Shown: positions 47,154 to 57,136, numbered from the stretch's first letter. The stretch is 64,000 bases of DNA from Peribacillus frigoritolerans (GCF_030676415.1 NZ_JAUUTW010000012.1:62001-126000), one strand, 5' to 3'. Numbers and translations: made by a program. The notes: generated from the sequence alone by a model not told the origin.

Positions 47154-48320
47154 TCACATATATAGACCTGCCATCAAAATCTTGACAGAATCTTCATATA
47201 TTCCAGGCAAATGGGATAGCGGAAGCGGATTGATGCCCTTTCCCAGTTCGATTGTGAATCCGCCGCGTTTGAATTCCTGAATGAACCAATCTTTATACCC
47301 AGCATGGCTGTCAACGTATTGTACGGCCCGATATCCGCTGCGCTCCTCAAACTCCCTCGCAACATTCGCTGCCTGTTCAGGTTCATGTCCCTCATAGCCC
47401 CAATAGAATTCTTTTCCTTGGGTGTGAAGTGCAAGCACTCTTTCAAAGTTCCGTCTTATTGCCAGCTCCTTCATGGCCAAAGCTTCTGGTTCTGATAACG
47501 CGGTCTCTCCTGGAAAATCCCTCGGGGCAGGGGCTTTTGGAATCTTTCTACGCTTTTCAATCTCCCAATTGGCAGGATATTGATTATTCAGGTCTACACC
47601 GCGGATATTGGCTTTCCAAGCATAAAAGGCAGGATTGCCATTATTTATTTTTAAAACATCAACCTTCCCCTCTGCCGCCCCCTCCCCCTTTAGAACAAGC
47701 TCGACTCCATCCGGATTCACCATCGGAACAATCGAAATGGTCATATCCCGATAGAAGGGCATACAATCCATTCCGCATAGTGTACGACCATTCGTTACTG
47801 CCAGCAGAAAATCATTCAGCCATTTCATCAAAACCGCAGTAGTGATCCATTCATTAGCATGGAATGAACCGTTATAATGTATGATCTTTTCACCTTGACC
47901 GATTCTCACCTCAAGGAGTTCTTTTCCCAACACACTCCTCCCGATCGATTCAACCTTAATAAAGGGGTAATGAAAAGATAGAATATCAAGATCGTCAAGA
48001 AGTGATTGATATTCATAGGGCTTGTCGGTGACAATCATGGGATTCATCACCCGGACGGGTACGGAAAAAGGTTTTTGTCCATCTTGATTCAACAATAATA
48101 TCCCATCGATGGGCAGGTGATATCGTAAAGCGATTTCGGCAAAATCGATATCTAACCGGGACTCTTCCTGAACCATGTATCCAGGTATCTGTACTTCCAT
48201 ACCATTTGGCAAAACCCCGCCAGTAATGGCGGGATTGGCATCCTCAATCAAAACCAGAGGAATTTGGAACAATTGACTGTAATATGGCAAATCATCCCCG
48301 CTTCTGCTCACAACTTTCAT
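47154..48320 (-). CDS. yqgT: M14 family gamma-D-glutamyl-L-diamino acid endopeptidase (YqgT)
   Basis: 388 residues. Zinc carboxypeptidase-fold enzyme that cuts gamma-D-Glu to meso-diaminopimelate bonds in murein peptides. Zn ligands: HxxE in NGSFHANEWIT and the His of VLALHTQGK; the catalytic Glu is in GFTIELGKG. An RGVDLNNQYPANW segment lies in the substrate cleft. The N-terminal 50 residues (YYSQLFQIPLVLIEDANP...GMEVQIPGY) read like a LysM wall-binding repeat. No signal peptide, like B. subtilis YqgT. Confidence 0.88.
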   Translation of the reverse strand: MKVVSRSGDDLPYYSQLFQIPLVLIEDANPAITGGVLPNGMEVQIPGYMVQEESRLDIDFAEIALRYHLPIDGILLLNQDGQKPFSVPVRVMNPMIVTDKPYEYQSLLDDLDILSFHYPFIKVESIGRSVLGKELLEVRIGQGEKIIHYNGSFHANEWITTAVLMKWLNDFLLAVTNGRTLCGMDCMPFYRDMTISIVPMVNPDGVELVLKGEGAAEGKVDVLKINNGNPAFYAWKANIRGVDLNNQYPANWEIEKRRKIPKAPAPRDFPGETALSEPEALAMKELAIRRNFERVLALHTQGKEFYWGYEGHEPEQAANVAREFEERSGYRAVQYVDSHAGYKDWFIQEFKRGGFTIELGKGINPLPLSHLPGIYEDSVKILMAGLYM

Positions 48321-48429
48321 TCAGCCTCCGCCCCTTTCATTGTTTTATCTTTATGAAGCGAAAGACAGAAAGATGTTCAGGAAGTCTCAGGTGTTCCATG
48401 ATTGTAATGCTAATGATTCTCCTGAAAAA

Positions 48430-48457
48430 AACAAAAAACCTGGATTGCGCCAGGTTT
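48430..48457 (-). terminator. Terminator of yqgS
   Basis: On the minus strand AAACCTGG and CCAGGTTT form an 8-bp stem, extended by flanking A and T runs, followed by TTTGTTTTTTT. Confidence 0.75.
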
Positions 48458-48469
48458 CGTTTTTTAACA

Positions 48470-50317
48470 TTACTCATAAAATCGGAGCAAATCCCCGTAA
48501 ATGATTTTGTCGGAGTAATCAAGCTCCTGCTTTGCCTTTTCCAAATACTTCTCACATGAATCCTTTACAGTCGCCGCTCCGGTCTTTTTATCATAGCAGG
48601 TATCCATCGTATAGAGATAATCCTTTGTGATGAAACTGCTATCGCGAAGAACGGTGAATTCTAATTTCTCTTCAGAAAATAGATCTTTGCCGAATTCGAT
48701 ATAATCATCATTTTCAATCCCCAATAAATGAAGGAGAGTCGGCCTTACATCAATTTGGCCGGAAACGGTGGAAATCATTTTTCCCTCCTGCCCGGGGACA
48801 TGTATGATGAGCGGGACACGCTGAAGTTGGATGGATTCGAAAGGCGTAATTTCCTTCCCAAGGAACTGGCTCATGGCAGAGTTGTGATTTTCCGAAATTC
48901 CATAATGGTCCCCATATAGTACAATGATCGAATCCTCATATAATCCATCACGTTTCAAATCGCCGATAAACCGTTCCAAGGCTTCGTCCGTATAACGTAC
49001 GGTCGGAAAATACTGATTCAATGTCTTGGAATTCGAATCGTATGGTTCCAATGTCCGGTCTTCTTCATTCAAAGTGAATGGAAAATGATTGGTTAACGTT
49101 ATGAACTTGGCATAAAAAGGCTCAGGCATCCTCTTCAAGTGAGAGATTGATTGCTTGAAGAACGATTTATCATTCAAACCCCAATTGATGGAATTCCCTT
49201 CAGAGACTTTGTATTCATCACTATCATAAAACCGTTGGTACCCAAGAGAATCGTACATGATGTCACGATTCCAAAAGCTTTTATTATTGGCATGCAAGGA
49301 AGCCGTATAGTACCCTTTTTCCGTTAAGATTTCGGGGGTGGCTTTGTATTCATTTTGGGCATGAGTGAAAAATACTGCACCTCTGCCTAAAGGATAGAGC
49401 GAATTCTCAATAATGAATTCTGAATCGGATGTTTTCCCCTGGCCAGTTTGGTGATAAAAGTTATTGAAATAATAACTCTCTTTAATGAATTGGTTCAGAA
49501 AAGGAGTGATTTCTTCACCGTTGACAGTTTTATTGATGACAAAGCTTTGAGTGGATTCCAATGATACAAGAATCACATTTTTGCCTTTTGCCAGACCATA
49601 AAGGTCATCATTAACCTCTTTTTGATTGGCACGGACATAATTTTCAATTTCCGACAATTCACTGCCATCCGCAAGGGCACGTTGAGCTGAAGATTTCGTC
49701 TGTAATATTGCATCATAGAGGTGATAATGGTACGTACCGATATTCTTAACGAGGATTTCGCGGTCAAACGTTCTTGTCAGGAGTTCAGGACGCATCGCTT
49801 CCGCTAATGCTAAGTTAAAAAATGTCACTCCTAAAGCCATTAACAAAAAGAATTTACGGTCCTTTGGATTGTATCGACATCCATGGTATGTTTTTGGTTT
49901 GCATTTCAGCAGAAGCATCAAGACCAGAATATCGGCAAAATACAAAAGGTCACTCGGATTGATCAATTCATGTACACTGCTTCCAAGGTCGTTCATATTG
50001 CTCGTTTGAAAAAGAACGGGAATGGTTAAAAAGTCATTGAAAAAGCGAAAAAAAACAAGGTTGGCAAAGAGGACGAAGGTAATGAAAAAACTCATGATCA
50101 ATAAGTATGCTGTCCGTCCTTTTTCTTTTAAAAATATATTCATGCCAAGAGTAAGTAAAAGGAAACTGACAGGATTGATGAATAGTATGAACTCCTGGAT
50201 CCAATTATCAATACCTATCTCAAAACTTGTTTTATAAGCAATATATGTTTTAAGCCAAAGTGAAATGAATACGACCCAAAACAATGAATATCCCTGTTTT
50301 TTGAAGACCCTTTTCAA
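48470..50317 (-). CDS. yqgS: Lipoteichoic acid synthase-family protein YqgS
   Basis: 615 residues. Five N-terminal transmembrane helices (to about residue 165) and a large extracellular sulfatase-fold domain. The nucleophile Thr is in [14 protein letters not shown]; metal-site segments include [33 protein letters not shown] and [10 protein letters not shown]. Transfers or primes glycerolphosphate from phosphatidylglycerol; B. subtilis has LtaS, YfnI, YvgJ and YqgS paralogues. TTG start with GGAGGG 8 nt upstream. An AxA-like processing site after the helices was not confirmed. Same order as B. subtilis. Confidence 0.9.
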   Translation of the reverse strand: MKRVFKKQGYSLFWVVFISLWLKTYIAYKTSFEIGIDNWIQEFILFINPVSFLLLTLGMNIFLKEKGRTAYLLIMSFFITFVLFANLVFFRFFNDFLTIPVLFQTSNMNDLGSSVHELINPSDLLYFADILVLMLLLKCKPKTYHGCRYNPKDRKFFLLMALGVTFFNLALAEAMRPELLTRTFDREILVKNIGTYHYHLYDAILQTKSSAQRALADGSELSEIENYVRANQKEVNDDLYGLAKGKNVILVSLESTQSFVINKTVNGEEITPFLNQFIKESYYFNNFYHQTGQGKTSDSEFIIENSLYPLGRGAVFFTHAQNEYKATPEILTEKGYYTASLHANNKSFWNRDIMYDSLGYQRFYDSDEYKVSEGNSINWGLNDKSFFKQSISHLKRMPEPFYAKFITLTNHFPFTLNEEDRTLEPYDSNSKTLNQYFPTVRYTDEALERFIGDLKRDGLYEDSIIVLYGDHYGISENHNSAMSQFLGKEITPFESIQLQRVPLIIHVPGQEGKMISTVSGQIDVRPTLLHLLGIENDDYIEFGKDLFSEEKLEFTVLRDSSFITKDYLYTMDTCYDKKTGAATVKDSCEKYLEKAKQELDYSDKIIYGDLLRFYE

Positions 50318-50462
50318 TCCTGGTCCCTCCTCATCGAAGAAGCGCCGGAGCTATGATCCAGAGCGCCTCAATCATGGGTCACGGTTCCCCACCCCTTAAA
50401 ACGGGAAACCTTTTTGAAGATTCCATTTTCTTATAACCCTGTTTGCCACAGGGCAGCAAGGA

Positions 50463-51431
50463 TCACGTATTCAGTTGGCTTTTAATGAGCCAGGCTGCAC
50501 CTATTACCCCTGCATCATTGCCTAATGTGGCCAGGCTGATTTTCGTTGATTTACTAACCCGTTTGAATGCGTACTTTCCGAAGGCAGAACGGACAGGATC
50601 AAGCAAAATGTCTCCCGCTTGTGAAACGCCCCCACCAATGACTATTTTATCTGGATTCATGACATTCCCAACATGTGATAGTGCCAGCCCCAAGTAATTG
50701 CCTACCTTATCCACCACAGCTTTGGACAAAGGATCACCTGCTGCAGCGCATTGGAATAACAGTTTGGAAGTAACCGCATTTCCCTCGTCGACTTTCTGCT
50801 GAAGCATTGACTTTTCATCGGCGGTATTCAAGGCTTCTAAAGCCATACGGACGATTCCCGTGGCCGAAGCAACCGTTTCCAAACAACCAGTCTTGCCGCA
50901 ATTGCATGGTGCCCCTCCGTCCGTTACGACCGTTATATGCCCTATTTCTCCAGCAGCCCCGCTGGTACCATGGACGATTTGACCATTATGGATGATCCCG
51001 CCGCCTACACCCGTTCCCAGAGTGACACAAACGAGGTCTTTGGCACCATTACCGGCACCTTTCCACATTTCACCCAAAGCTGCCATATTGGCATCATTAT
51101 CGATCACAGCTGGAAGAGATGTCTCCACCTCCAATAAATCTTTTAAAGGATAGTCCTTCCAGCCTAAATTGACGGCTTCATATATGGAACCGTTAACAAA
51201 TTTCACGGGGCCGGGAGCACCCATCCCTATTCCTACTATCTTACTCTTCGGTTCATTAAGTTCCACGAGCTTCGCATCAATTGCTTTGGCTATGTTAATC
51301 GTAATGAATTTTCCTTTTTCGGAGATATCCGTGCTGATTTCCCATTTATGAATAATCTCTCCGTATAAATTGATCAGAGCCAGTTTGGTAGTTGTACCGC
51401 CTAAATCTACACCCATCAGCCACTTTTCCAT
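50463..51431 (-). CDS. glcK: Glucokinase (ROK family)
   Basis: 322 residues. Phosphorylates intracellular glucose with ATP. ROK signatures: GVDLGGTTTKLALIN (phosphate loop), IGMGAPGPV, VIDNDANMAALGE, LGTGVGGGII, and the zinc-binding CNCGKTGCLE preceded by GEIGH. Two adjacent ATGs follow AAGGTGAG; the second (51431) has the better spacing and gives MEKWLMGVDLGG, aligned with B. subtilis GlcK. Starts 17 bp after yqgQ, as in B. subtilis. Confidence 0.93.
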   Translation of the reverse strand: MEKWLMGVDLGGTTTKLALINLYGEIIHKWEISTDISEKGKFITINIAKAIDAKLVELNEPKSKIVGIGMGAPGPVKFVNGSIYEAVNLGWKDYPLKDLLEVETSLPAVIDNDANMAALGEMWKGAGNGAKDLVCVTLGTGVGGGIIHNGQIVHGTSGAAGEIGHITVVTDGGAPCNCGKTGCLETVASATGIVRMALEALNTADEKSMLQQKVDEGNAVTSKLLFQCAAAGDPLSKAVVDKVGNYLGLALSHVGNVMNPDKIVIGGGVSQAGDILLDPVRSAFGKYAFKRVSKSTKISLATLGNDAGVIGAAWLIKSQLNT

Positions 51432-51448
51432 CATTCTCACCTTTTTTA

Positions 51449-51658
51449 TCAATTTTTTTTCTGTTTTTCCCTTTCAAGAGACAATTGCTGCCTAATTAAA
51501 AGGATCGCCATTTGATAATCTTTCGTATCCATCATCTGCATACGGTGGATTTCCCTTATTTCGGCTTCCATCAGTTCAAGCTCTGCTAAACGGTCACCAA
51601 TATAGATAAATGTACCGAATCTTTTCAAGTATTGTTGAAGATCATAATATGTTTTCAT
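51449..51658 (-). CDS. yqgQ: Conserved small protein YqgQ
   Basis: 69 residues (B. subtilis YqgQ 71): MKTYYDLQQYLKRFGTFIYIGDRLAELELMEAEI-type helical bundle, split here only for length; no membrane segment. The ATG at 51658 has GAGG 7 nt upstream; the frame is open further but that stretch lacks a ribosome site. Co-transcribed with glcK. Nucleic-acid binding has been proposed for the family but nothing here proves it. Confidence 0.82.
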   Translation of the reverse strand: MKTYYDLQQYLKRFGTFIYIGDRLAELELMEAEIREIHRMQMMDTKDYQMAILLIRQQLSLEREKQKKN

Positions 51659-51873
51659 AGTAAACCTCTTTACTCTTTTCTTTAGGAAAGTATATCGAAT
51701 CAGCCTCTTTGTAACAAGCGCCCATTTCCCCTTTTGATAATTTCCCCCCATCCCCCTCATACATGTCCAACTGTATTCATATGATGAAATATCAAGAATG
51801 TGGACTCTTTTAATTTGATTTAACAGCTTAATGTTTTTAAACCATTCATCACGTGTGAAAACGGAGGGGAAAA

Positions 51874-52731
51874 ATGAAAGTACAATTGAAGTATACCGTC
51901 TTTTTGGTCTTAACCACCATTTTTGTCATCCTTTATTTATCAAATCATAAACAGACAGAGGAAACCATCATTTTTTTTCCCATCGATTCCTCGCTCCATT
52001 TTGAACATGCTTCCACCCACCTGACCCCTAAGGGTACCGGGGATTCCACCTATACCATCACTTGGAGGGTGGATTCTTCGTTGGACCAGCCTGCTTACTT
52101 ACGTCAGGACGTATCGCTTTTATACAAAAATGGAAAATTGGCAGGAACTTTAAAAAATTGGCGCCAAAATAAACAAGAACTCTCTCAAAAAGCGAAATCT
52201 AAAGAATCCGAGAGTGGGCGTTATGAAGCGGTAACGTTTCATTATGCCGAGGTTCATCCGAGTGACACAATTTTCACCAGTGCCCAGCAGCTCAGTAAAG
52301 TCAAACTCTATACAGTAACGACACCGGTTTTTCAATTTTTCCACCGTCCCCTTTCAGAAGAACAGATTCAGTGGAAGAAAACGCTGGACGGCTTGACAGA
52401 TCAAACGGTTCGAAATGGGTTGGAGAAAGCAGGTCAAGCTTTTCACGTTAATCTGGATCAGTACAAAATCATCTCTTTAACAGATCTGCCCTCAAAGAAA
52501 AATCAATGGCTTTCTGCCTTCCCCCAATTCAAACGGGAAGAAATTGTGGGAAAACTATGGGAAGGACTTTACAAAAATTATGTGTTGGGAATAAAAAAGG
52601 AGGATGGATCCATTGTGAGTCCACAAGGTAGTACCATCCCCCTATTGCTTATGGCGAAGAATCAAAGTGAAATACTTGTCTTGTTTACCCTGAAAGACGG
52701 TACCCCAATCATGCTGCGTCAAAAGTTATAG
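51874..52731 (+). CDS. Putative membrane-anchored extracytoplasmic protein, unknown function
   Basis: 285 residues with one N-terminal helix (YTVFLVLTTIFVILYLS) and a mixed alpha/beta exterior domain; there is no lipobox. GGAGGGG precedes the ATG by 7 nt. It is not part of the B. subtilis yqg set and I do not recognise the family. It stands alone on the plus strand between yqgQ and gluP. Its TAG stop abuts the gluP stop, with the two frames overlapping tail to tail by 6 bp and no terminator between them. Confidence 0.7.
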   Translation: MKVQLKYTVFLVLTTIFVILYLSNHKQTEETIIFFPIDSSLHFEHASTHLTPKGTGDSTYTITWRVDSSLDQPAYLRQDVSLLYKNGKLAGTLKNWRQNKQELSQKAKSKESESGRYEAVTFHYAEVHPSDTIFTSAQQLSKVKLYTVTTPVFQFFHRPLSEEQIQWKKTLDGLTDQTVRNGLEKAGQAFHVNLDQYKIISLTDLPSKKNQWLSAFPQFKREEIVGKLWEGLYKNYVLGIKKEDGSIVSPQGSTIPLLLMAKNQSEILVLFTLKDGTPIMLRQKL

Positions 52732-54276
52732 TTGCTTTTCAATTTCTGCCAGAAGTTTAGTGTATGACTTATTATCCGGGGCAAGCTCAATAGCCTTATC
52801 AGCTTGCTCCTTAGCTTGATCGAATGATTCGAGTTTCATGTAGACTAAGGCAAGATTGTAATGGGCTTCATGCAAATCCGGATTACTTTCAATCGCTTTT
52901 TCATAATAATCCCTGGCTTTGTATACGTCCTTTTTATCAAAAGATAAATTTCCTAGCATAAAAAGCGATAGCGGTGCATCAGGATTTGCATCCACATAAT
53001 TGAATAGCATCTCTTCCGCTTTATCCTCTTCATGATCATCAATATACTTTTGGGCCAGCATGGCCATGGTATTATCATCTATAGCAGCACTTTCCTGATG
53101 ACTGAAACCAAATTGCAGCAGGGAATAGGTCAGTATTACCGTCCCTATCAGAAAAGCCAGCTGCCGAAAGATATTCTTGGATTTTGGGAGATGGACCACT
53201 CCAGCAGCCAAGAACCCTCCGATCAAACCTCCGATATGCCCTGCATTGTCAATTCCGGAAACGGTGAAACCATAAATTAAGTTAATGATGATTAACACGA
53301 TCACCGATGAGCCCATCGAGCGCATGAATAATTTCGGATAGACGATGCCAAAGTACAGAAGTGCCCCAAAACAGCCAAAAATGGCTCCGCTCGCTCCTGC
53401 GGAAAGGTTCAGGGTCATGATGAAGCTGCCTAGAGTTCCAGCGAAACCAGCGAATATATAGATGAAAAGGAACCTGGCATTACCGTAAATCCTTTCAACT
53501 TCAGCACCGATCAAATACAATGAAAATGTATTCATCAGTAAATGAATGAACCCAATATGGACGATCATCGGTGTAAAGAACCGCCACCATTCCCCATGTA
53601 TGATATAAGGCGAAAATTTAGCGCCAAACTCAATCAAAGTCTTGGAATTGGTGCTGCCCCCATTAAACTCCATCAAGATGAACACAGCTATTTGTATCGC
53701 CATGAATATATATGTAAAGAATGGCTTATTGGCATTTTGAAATACCTTCTGCTCAGCCTTAGCCTTTTTGACTGACTCCGAGATGGCGTCTTTCTTTACT
53801 GCGAGAACCTTTTCCTCATCCATTTCATTTTCTTCAAGAACTTGAATTGAAAGTGGTTTTTTCAAAACATGTTCAAGGTTTTGAAACGAATCATGAAAGT
53901 TCTCACAAGTTAGAAGAAACGAGTTAACATTCGTTTTTTTAAAGGAGGCCACCCGTGAACTAAAGTCATGATCATCCACCGGGGCGAATTTACTTACATA
54001 GATACTTAATATGTTTATGGGCTTTTTGTATAATTTCCTTCTGATCCTTTCCCCATTCTGCAATGTTCGTTCGATATCGCGTTTCAGCCAATTAGCCCAA
54101 TCCAAATCATGTCGAATGAGTCTTATGACTGGAAACTCCTTATTCTTATCGCTCTCAAGCCAAATCTCCTGATGGTTTTCCGTGACAGTGATCATTCGAT
54201 AATCATAATGGGCAGACAACTCCCTTATGGTTTCCCAAAAAAAATAATCCTCTTTAAATCCCAATGCCTTCCCCAC
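52726..54276 (-). CDS. gluP: Rhomboid intramembrane serine protease GluP (YqgP)
   Basis: 516 residues. A cytosolic N-terminal domain (about 180 residues), then a rhomboid core with the catalytic Ser in LSAGASGAIFGCFGALLY and His in DNAGHIGGLIGGFLAAG, the L1-loop WWRFFTPMIVHIGFIHLLMN, and three TPR repeats at the C terminus (ending DKAIELAPDNKSYTKLLAEIEKQL). B. subtilis YqgP cleaves a magnesium transporter with FtsH. The start is not certain: GTG at 54276 lacks a clear ribosome site, and TTG a few codons later is also possible. Confidence 0.9.
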   Translation of the reverse strand: MGKALGFKEDYFFWETIRELSAHYDYRMITVTENHQEIWLESDKNKEFPVIRLIRHDLDWANWLKRDIERTLQNGERIRRKLYKKPINILSIYVSKFAPVDDHDFSSRVASFKKTNVNSFLLTCENFHDSFQNLEHVLKKPLSIQVLEENEMDEEKVLAVKKDAISESVKKAKAEQKVFQNANKPFFTYIFMAIQIAVFILMEFNGGSTNSKTLIEFGAKFSPYIIHGEWWRFFTPMIVHIGFIHLLMNTFSLYLIGAEVERIYGNARFLFIYIFAGFAGTLGSFIMTLNLSAGASGAIFGCFGALLYFGIVYPKLFMRSMGSSVIVLIIINLIYGFTVSGIDNAGHIGGLIGGFLAAGVVHLPKSKNIFRQLAFLIGTVILTYSLLQFGFSHQESAAIDDNTMAMLAQKYIDDHEEDKAEEMLFNYVDANPDAPLSLFMLGNLSFDKKDVYKARDYYEKAIESNPDLHEAHYNLALVYMKLESFDQAKEQADKAIELAPDNKSYTKLLAEIEKQL

Positions 54277-54383
54277 TTTCCAATGAAACTTAAGCTTCTA
54301 AAATTCCTGTTTCTTTAATTAAAACTATAGACGAAATCATGTAAAAAGTAAAAAAGGAGACTGTTCTCCCGCTCCTTATAAAT

Positions 54384-54417
54384 AAAAAAAGGAACCCTTG
54401 ATTCAGGTCCCCTTTTT
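54384..54417 (-). terminator. Terminator of yqgO
   Basis: AAAAGGAACC and GGTCCCCTTTTT pair with one mismatch around a 9-10-nt loop; A run on the left gives the T tail for the minus strand, shortly after the yqgO stop. Confidence 0.65.
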
Positions 54418-54432
54418 AAGATGCCCGCACCC

Positions 54433-54621
54433 TCATTTGGTCTGAGTGAACATGCTTTGCATCATTTTATCCCTGAACATTGGCATATCCAAGGATTTAG
54501 TCACTAGAAATCTTCTCAGTATGCCGTTGGACAGCACAACATTTATCAGGCGGTACCGGTTTTGGTAACCTGCATAAACAACTAAACCAACCAAGAAGAT
54601 TTGAATAATTAATCGAAACAT
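54433..54621 (-). CDS. yqgO: Small membrane protein YqgO
   Basis: 62 residues with one N-terminal helix (LIIQIFLVGLVVYAGY) and a basic C-terminal half. AGGAGGG lies 8 nt before the ATG at 54621. Position between gluP and yqgN matches B. subtilis yqgO. Function unknown. Confidence 0.75.
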   Translation of the reverse strand: MFRLIIQIFLVGLVVYAGYQNRYRLINVVLSNGILRRFLVTKSLDMPMFRDKMMQSMFTQTK

Positions 54622-54697
54622 AACAATCCCTCCTATCAATAGTTTGATACAGGAAAGGATTTTTATGAGCTAAAAGTGATAATTAATAAACTTCTTC

Positions 54698-55270
54698 TTA
54701 ATGGGCGTACGTGCGTATAACCCTGGATGGGGTAATGAGTTTGCCGACCGCTATATCATGTACCTCTATCGGGAGTTCATCCATTAATTGAAGCTCGTAT
54801 GTAAGGGCCAATGTATCTCCTCGGTAATAAGATAGGAAACGGTCATAATAGCCCCCTCCAAAGCCTAGGCGATACCCTTCCTTGGTAAAAGCAAGACCAG
54901 GTACGATCAATGCATCCAATTCCTCTTTGCGAGCCTTGGCTGTTTCAGCCACTGGTTCAAGCAACCCGTAATAAACAGACTCCAGCTGATTGAAGGACGA
55001 AATTTTTTTGAATTCCATTGTCTTTTTTTCTGGATCACATTTTGGTACTGCCACTTCTTTTCCTTCGCTCCATGCTTGTTCGATGATCCGTACCGTTGGA
55101 ACTTCAGGCGGAATGGAGATGGTGATGCCAATGGTTTCAGCATTTTTCCATTCCTCCAATGAAAATAAGTTTTCAGCGATTCTGTTCGATAGTTCTTCAT
55201 GTTCCTCTTTAGTCAGCTCCATTAAACGGGACCTAACTTCTTGGCGGAGCTTATTCTTGTTTTCTCTCAT
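54698..55270 (-). CDS. yqgN: 5-formyltetrahydrofolate cyclo-ligase
   Basis: 190 residues. Converts 5-formyl-THF to 5,10-methenyl-THF with ATP. Motifs: KNKLRQEVRSRL at the N terminus, VAVPKCDPEKKTMEF, and the nucleotide-binding YRLGFGGGYYDRFL near residue 135. The folate role links loosely with the glycine cleavage operon in the same window. Same place as B. subtilis yqgN. Confidence 0.93.
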   Translation of the reverse strand: MRENKNKLRQEVRSRLMELTKEEHEELSNRIAENLFSLEEWKNAETIGITISIPPEVPTVRIIEQAWSEGKEVAVPKCDPEKKTMEFKKISSFNQLESVYYGLLEPVAETAKARKEELDALIVPGLAFTKEGYRLGFGGGYYDRFLSYYRGDTLALTYELQLMDELPIEVHDIAVGKLITPSRVIRTYAH

Positions 55271-55421
55271 CTCTTCCGACTCCTTTAGTCTACTTCTATC
55301 ATTATCTCATAATATTTGTTCATTTACGAAAATACGGTGTCTGAAATCGCCGAATCAATAGCATATTCAGAAAATATTCACTAAAGGAAAGAGGGAAAGA
55401 AGGGAATTTAAAAAAATGCAT

Positions 55422-55449
55422 AAAAAAAACAACAGGAAAAATCCTGTTG
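55422..55449 (-). terminator. Terminator of rpmG
   Basis: CAACAGGA and TCCTGTTG form an 8-bp stem with a 4-nt loop, followed on the minus strand by TTTTTTTT. Confidence 0.85.
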
Positions 55450-55450
55450 C

Positions 55451-55600
55451 TTACTTTGTTTCACGGTGAGTCGTGCTGCGTTTTTCTCTTGAGCAGTATT
55501 TTTTAAGCTCAAGACGGTCTGGATTGTTACGTTTATTTTTTTTAGAAATATAGTTACGGTCTCCACATTCAGTGCAAGCTAATGTAATATTCACGCGCAT
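55451..55600 (-). CDS. rpmG: 50S ribosomal protein L33
   Basis: 49 residues, starting [13 protein letters not shown] and containing [22 protein letters not shown]; nearly identical to B. subtilis RpmGA. Cysteines CxxC plus one more Cys remain of the four expected in zinc-binding L33 forms. GGAGGG precedes the ATG. Own terminator. Confidence 0.95.
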   Translation of the reverse strand: MRVNITLACTECGDRNYISKKNKRNNPDRLELKKYCSREKRSTTHRETK

Positions 55601-55718
55601 TGTGTATTTCCCTCCAAACATATTGACTTTTTCACATAGGACTTTTCTATAATAGCATTATTCAATGCGAATTGCTAGTATGTTTTTTGGGAAATCCAAC
55701 ATTAACTTTTTTGAATTC

Positions 55719-56336
55719 TTAATTGTTTACATTTTGCATCGTCAGGAGGAGTTTATTATTTATAACTTTCGCTTCTTCTTTCGTTTCAGCATGAATGACC
55801 CAAGCCACAGCTTCCACACATTCTTTCGGTAAGATTTCCGTCTCTAGCGTAAACACGCTGGTAACTTCCCCTTTGGCGAGCGGTGAATAAGCCAGGAGCC
55901 CTTCTTTCAATGATTTGAAGCATCCATCTTGATAAAGGCTTCCCTTACCTTGGATGCAATATTGAGAGATGCTTTTTCCTTTCACCAATCCACCCAATAA
56001 GGCAATCGATTGAGGGGCTACATGTAAAATCGCCCGTTCATTCGGGCTGTAAAAAGCGACCGCCTGTCTTTCGAAAGCGTTTTCATAGTGAAAAAACACT
56101 TTAGGGCGCTTAGTCTCGAATGAAGTATTCCTAATCGTGAACTTCGAAAAGGTCACCTGCCCTTGAGTATATGTTTGTGAAAGTGTCCGGATCTCTCCAT
56201 TAGGATGACTCATCATATCTTCCTCAGGATACCAATCAAAACTCTCATCCATCCATAACCCAGCCTTTAATCCCTTACGAAATATATCCTGGTTATCCTG
56301 CGGCATATACGCAAATAACGAATTCATAATAATCAT
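55719..56336 (-). CDS. yqgL: Hypothetical protein, likely YqgL
   Basis: About 205 residues, no membrane segment or signal. It begins MIIMNSLFAYMPQDNQDIFRKG and is followed by strand-rich sequence. Position between rpmG and the pst region matches B. subtilis yqgL, and the size is similar; I cannot name a domain. Start ambiguous between 56336 and 56327; both follow GGGGAAGGG. Divergent from the two small genes at 56754. Confidence 0.65.
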   Translation of the reverse strand: MIIMNSLFAYMPQDNQDIFRKGLKAGLWMDESFDWYPEEDMMSHPNGEIRTLSQTYTQGQVTFSKFTIRNTSFETKRPKVFFHYENAFERQAVAFYSPNERAILHVAPQSIALLGGLVKGKSISQYCIQGKGSLYQDGCFKSLKEGLLAYSPLAKGEVTSVFTLETEILPKECVEAVAWVIHAETKEEAKVINNKLLLTMQNVNN

Positions 56337-56522
56337 CCCTTCCCCTTCTTTATCCTTATATAACTTATCGTTAGGCGCTGACAGTGAAACTATCCACTTT
56401 AGAATCTGCACACCATTTTCTTATAGGTTTATCGATTTTTAACTATTCAAAATATTTTGTTTTTTCGATTTATTCTATCTTTATGTTAGCACTGAATTGG
56501 CTGATGGACAATAAACACATTT

Positions 56523-56731
56523 TGTCGAATTTTATGTATGTTATCTCTTAAAGGTTTTTTTCCCATTTTAATGCCTGATTTTTTTTCTTCAACGACGGTT
56601 ATAAGGCTTTTCGACAATATTTGAAAAAAAACAGACAATAAATGAAGTTTATGGCCCACTTCCGAAAATATAAAAATATGAAAATCTCCATTTTTTTAAA
56701 AATGTGTGTAAAATATTAGTATATTGTCGAA
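56523..56731. promoter_or_regulatory. Three perfect Spo0A boxes in the yqgL/yqzD intergenic region
   Basis: The heptamer TGTCGAA occurs at 56523-56529 (plus), 56610-56616 (minus) and 56725-56731 (plus) in the 340-bp divergent region. The last box is 22 bp before the start of the small membrane protein gene. The rest of the region is very AT-rich with no gene. Control by the sporulation master regulator is inferred from the motif only. Confidence 0.5.
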
Positions 56732-56753
56732 AATTATCTGCTGAGGTGAAAAC

Positions 56754-57134
56754 ATGGAAACACTTATCATCCTTCTTTTTTCATTAGCGATCGCCCTTCT
56801 CACCATTTCCTTTTTCGGTAAAGATAAAGTTGCCAAATTAGAAGAAGATATAGAACAGATGACACTGACGTATATGCAGGATATCTACCAATTAAAGAAG
56901 AAGGTGAAGATTCTTGAAGAGGAATTCGTTATCCAGGACGACCCTATTCCCCCTGTAAAGGATAAATCAACTGTCAATTCCAATGATATCGAACCCATTC
57001 ATGAAATTCTGAAAAGCCAAGTTCTATCTTTATATAATCAGGGCCTTTCTTTGGACCAGATCGCTAGACAATCCTCGTTAACGGAGGAACAAACCATTTC
57101 AGTGATCGAGCAGCAAAGATTGCGGGGTGAATGA
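56754..57134 (+). CDS. Membrane-anchored coiled-coil protein with C-terminal HTH-like segment, probably YqzD
   Basis: 126 residues: an N-terminal helix (LIILLFSLAIALLTISFF), a coiled coil (residues 25-62), a linker, then EILKSQVLSLYNQGLSLDQIARQSSLTEEQTISVIEQQ, a sigma-70 region 4-like helix-turn-helix. GAGGTG precedes the ATG. B. subtilis carries two small genes (yqzC, yqzD) next to the pst operon and this pair is their likely counterpart. ATGA-type coupling to the next gene. Confidence 0.75.
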   Translation: METLIILLFSLAIALLTISFFGKDKVAKLEEDIEQMTLTYMQDIYQLKKKVKILEEEFVIQDDPIPPVKDKSTVNSNDIEPIHEILKSQVLSLYNQGLSLDQIARQSSLTEEQTISVIEQQRLRGE

Positions 57135-57136
57135 AA

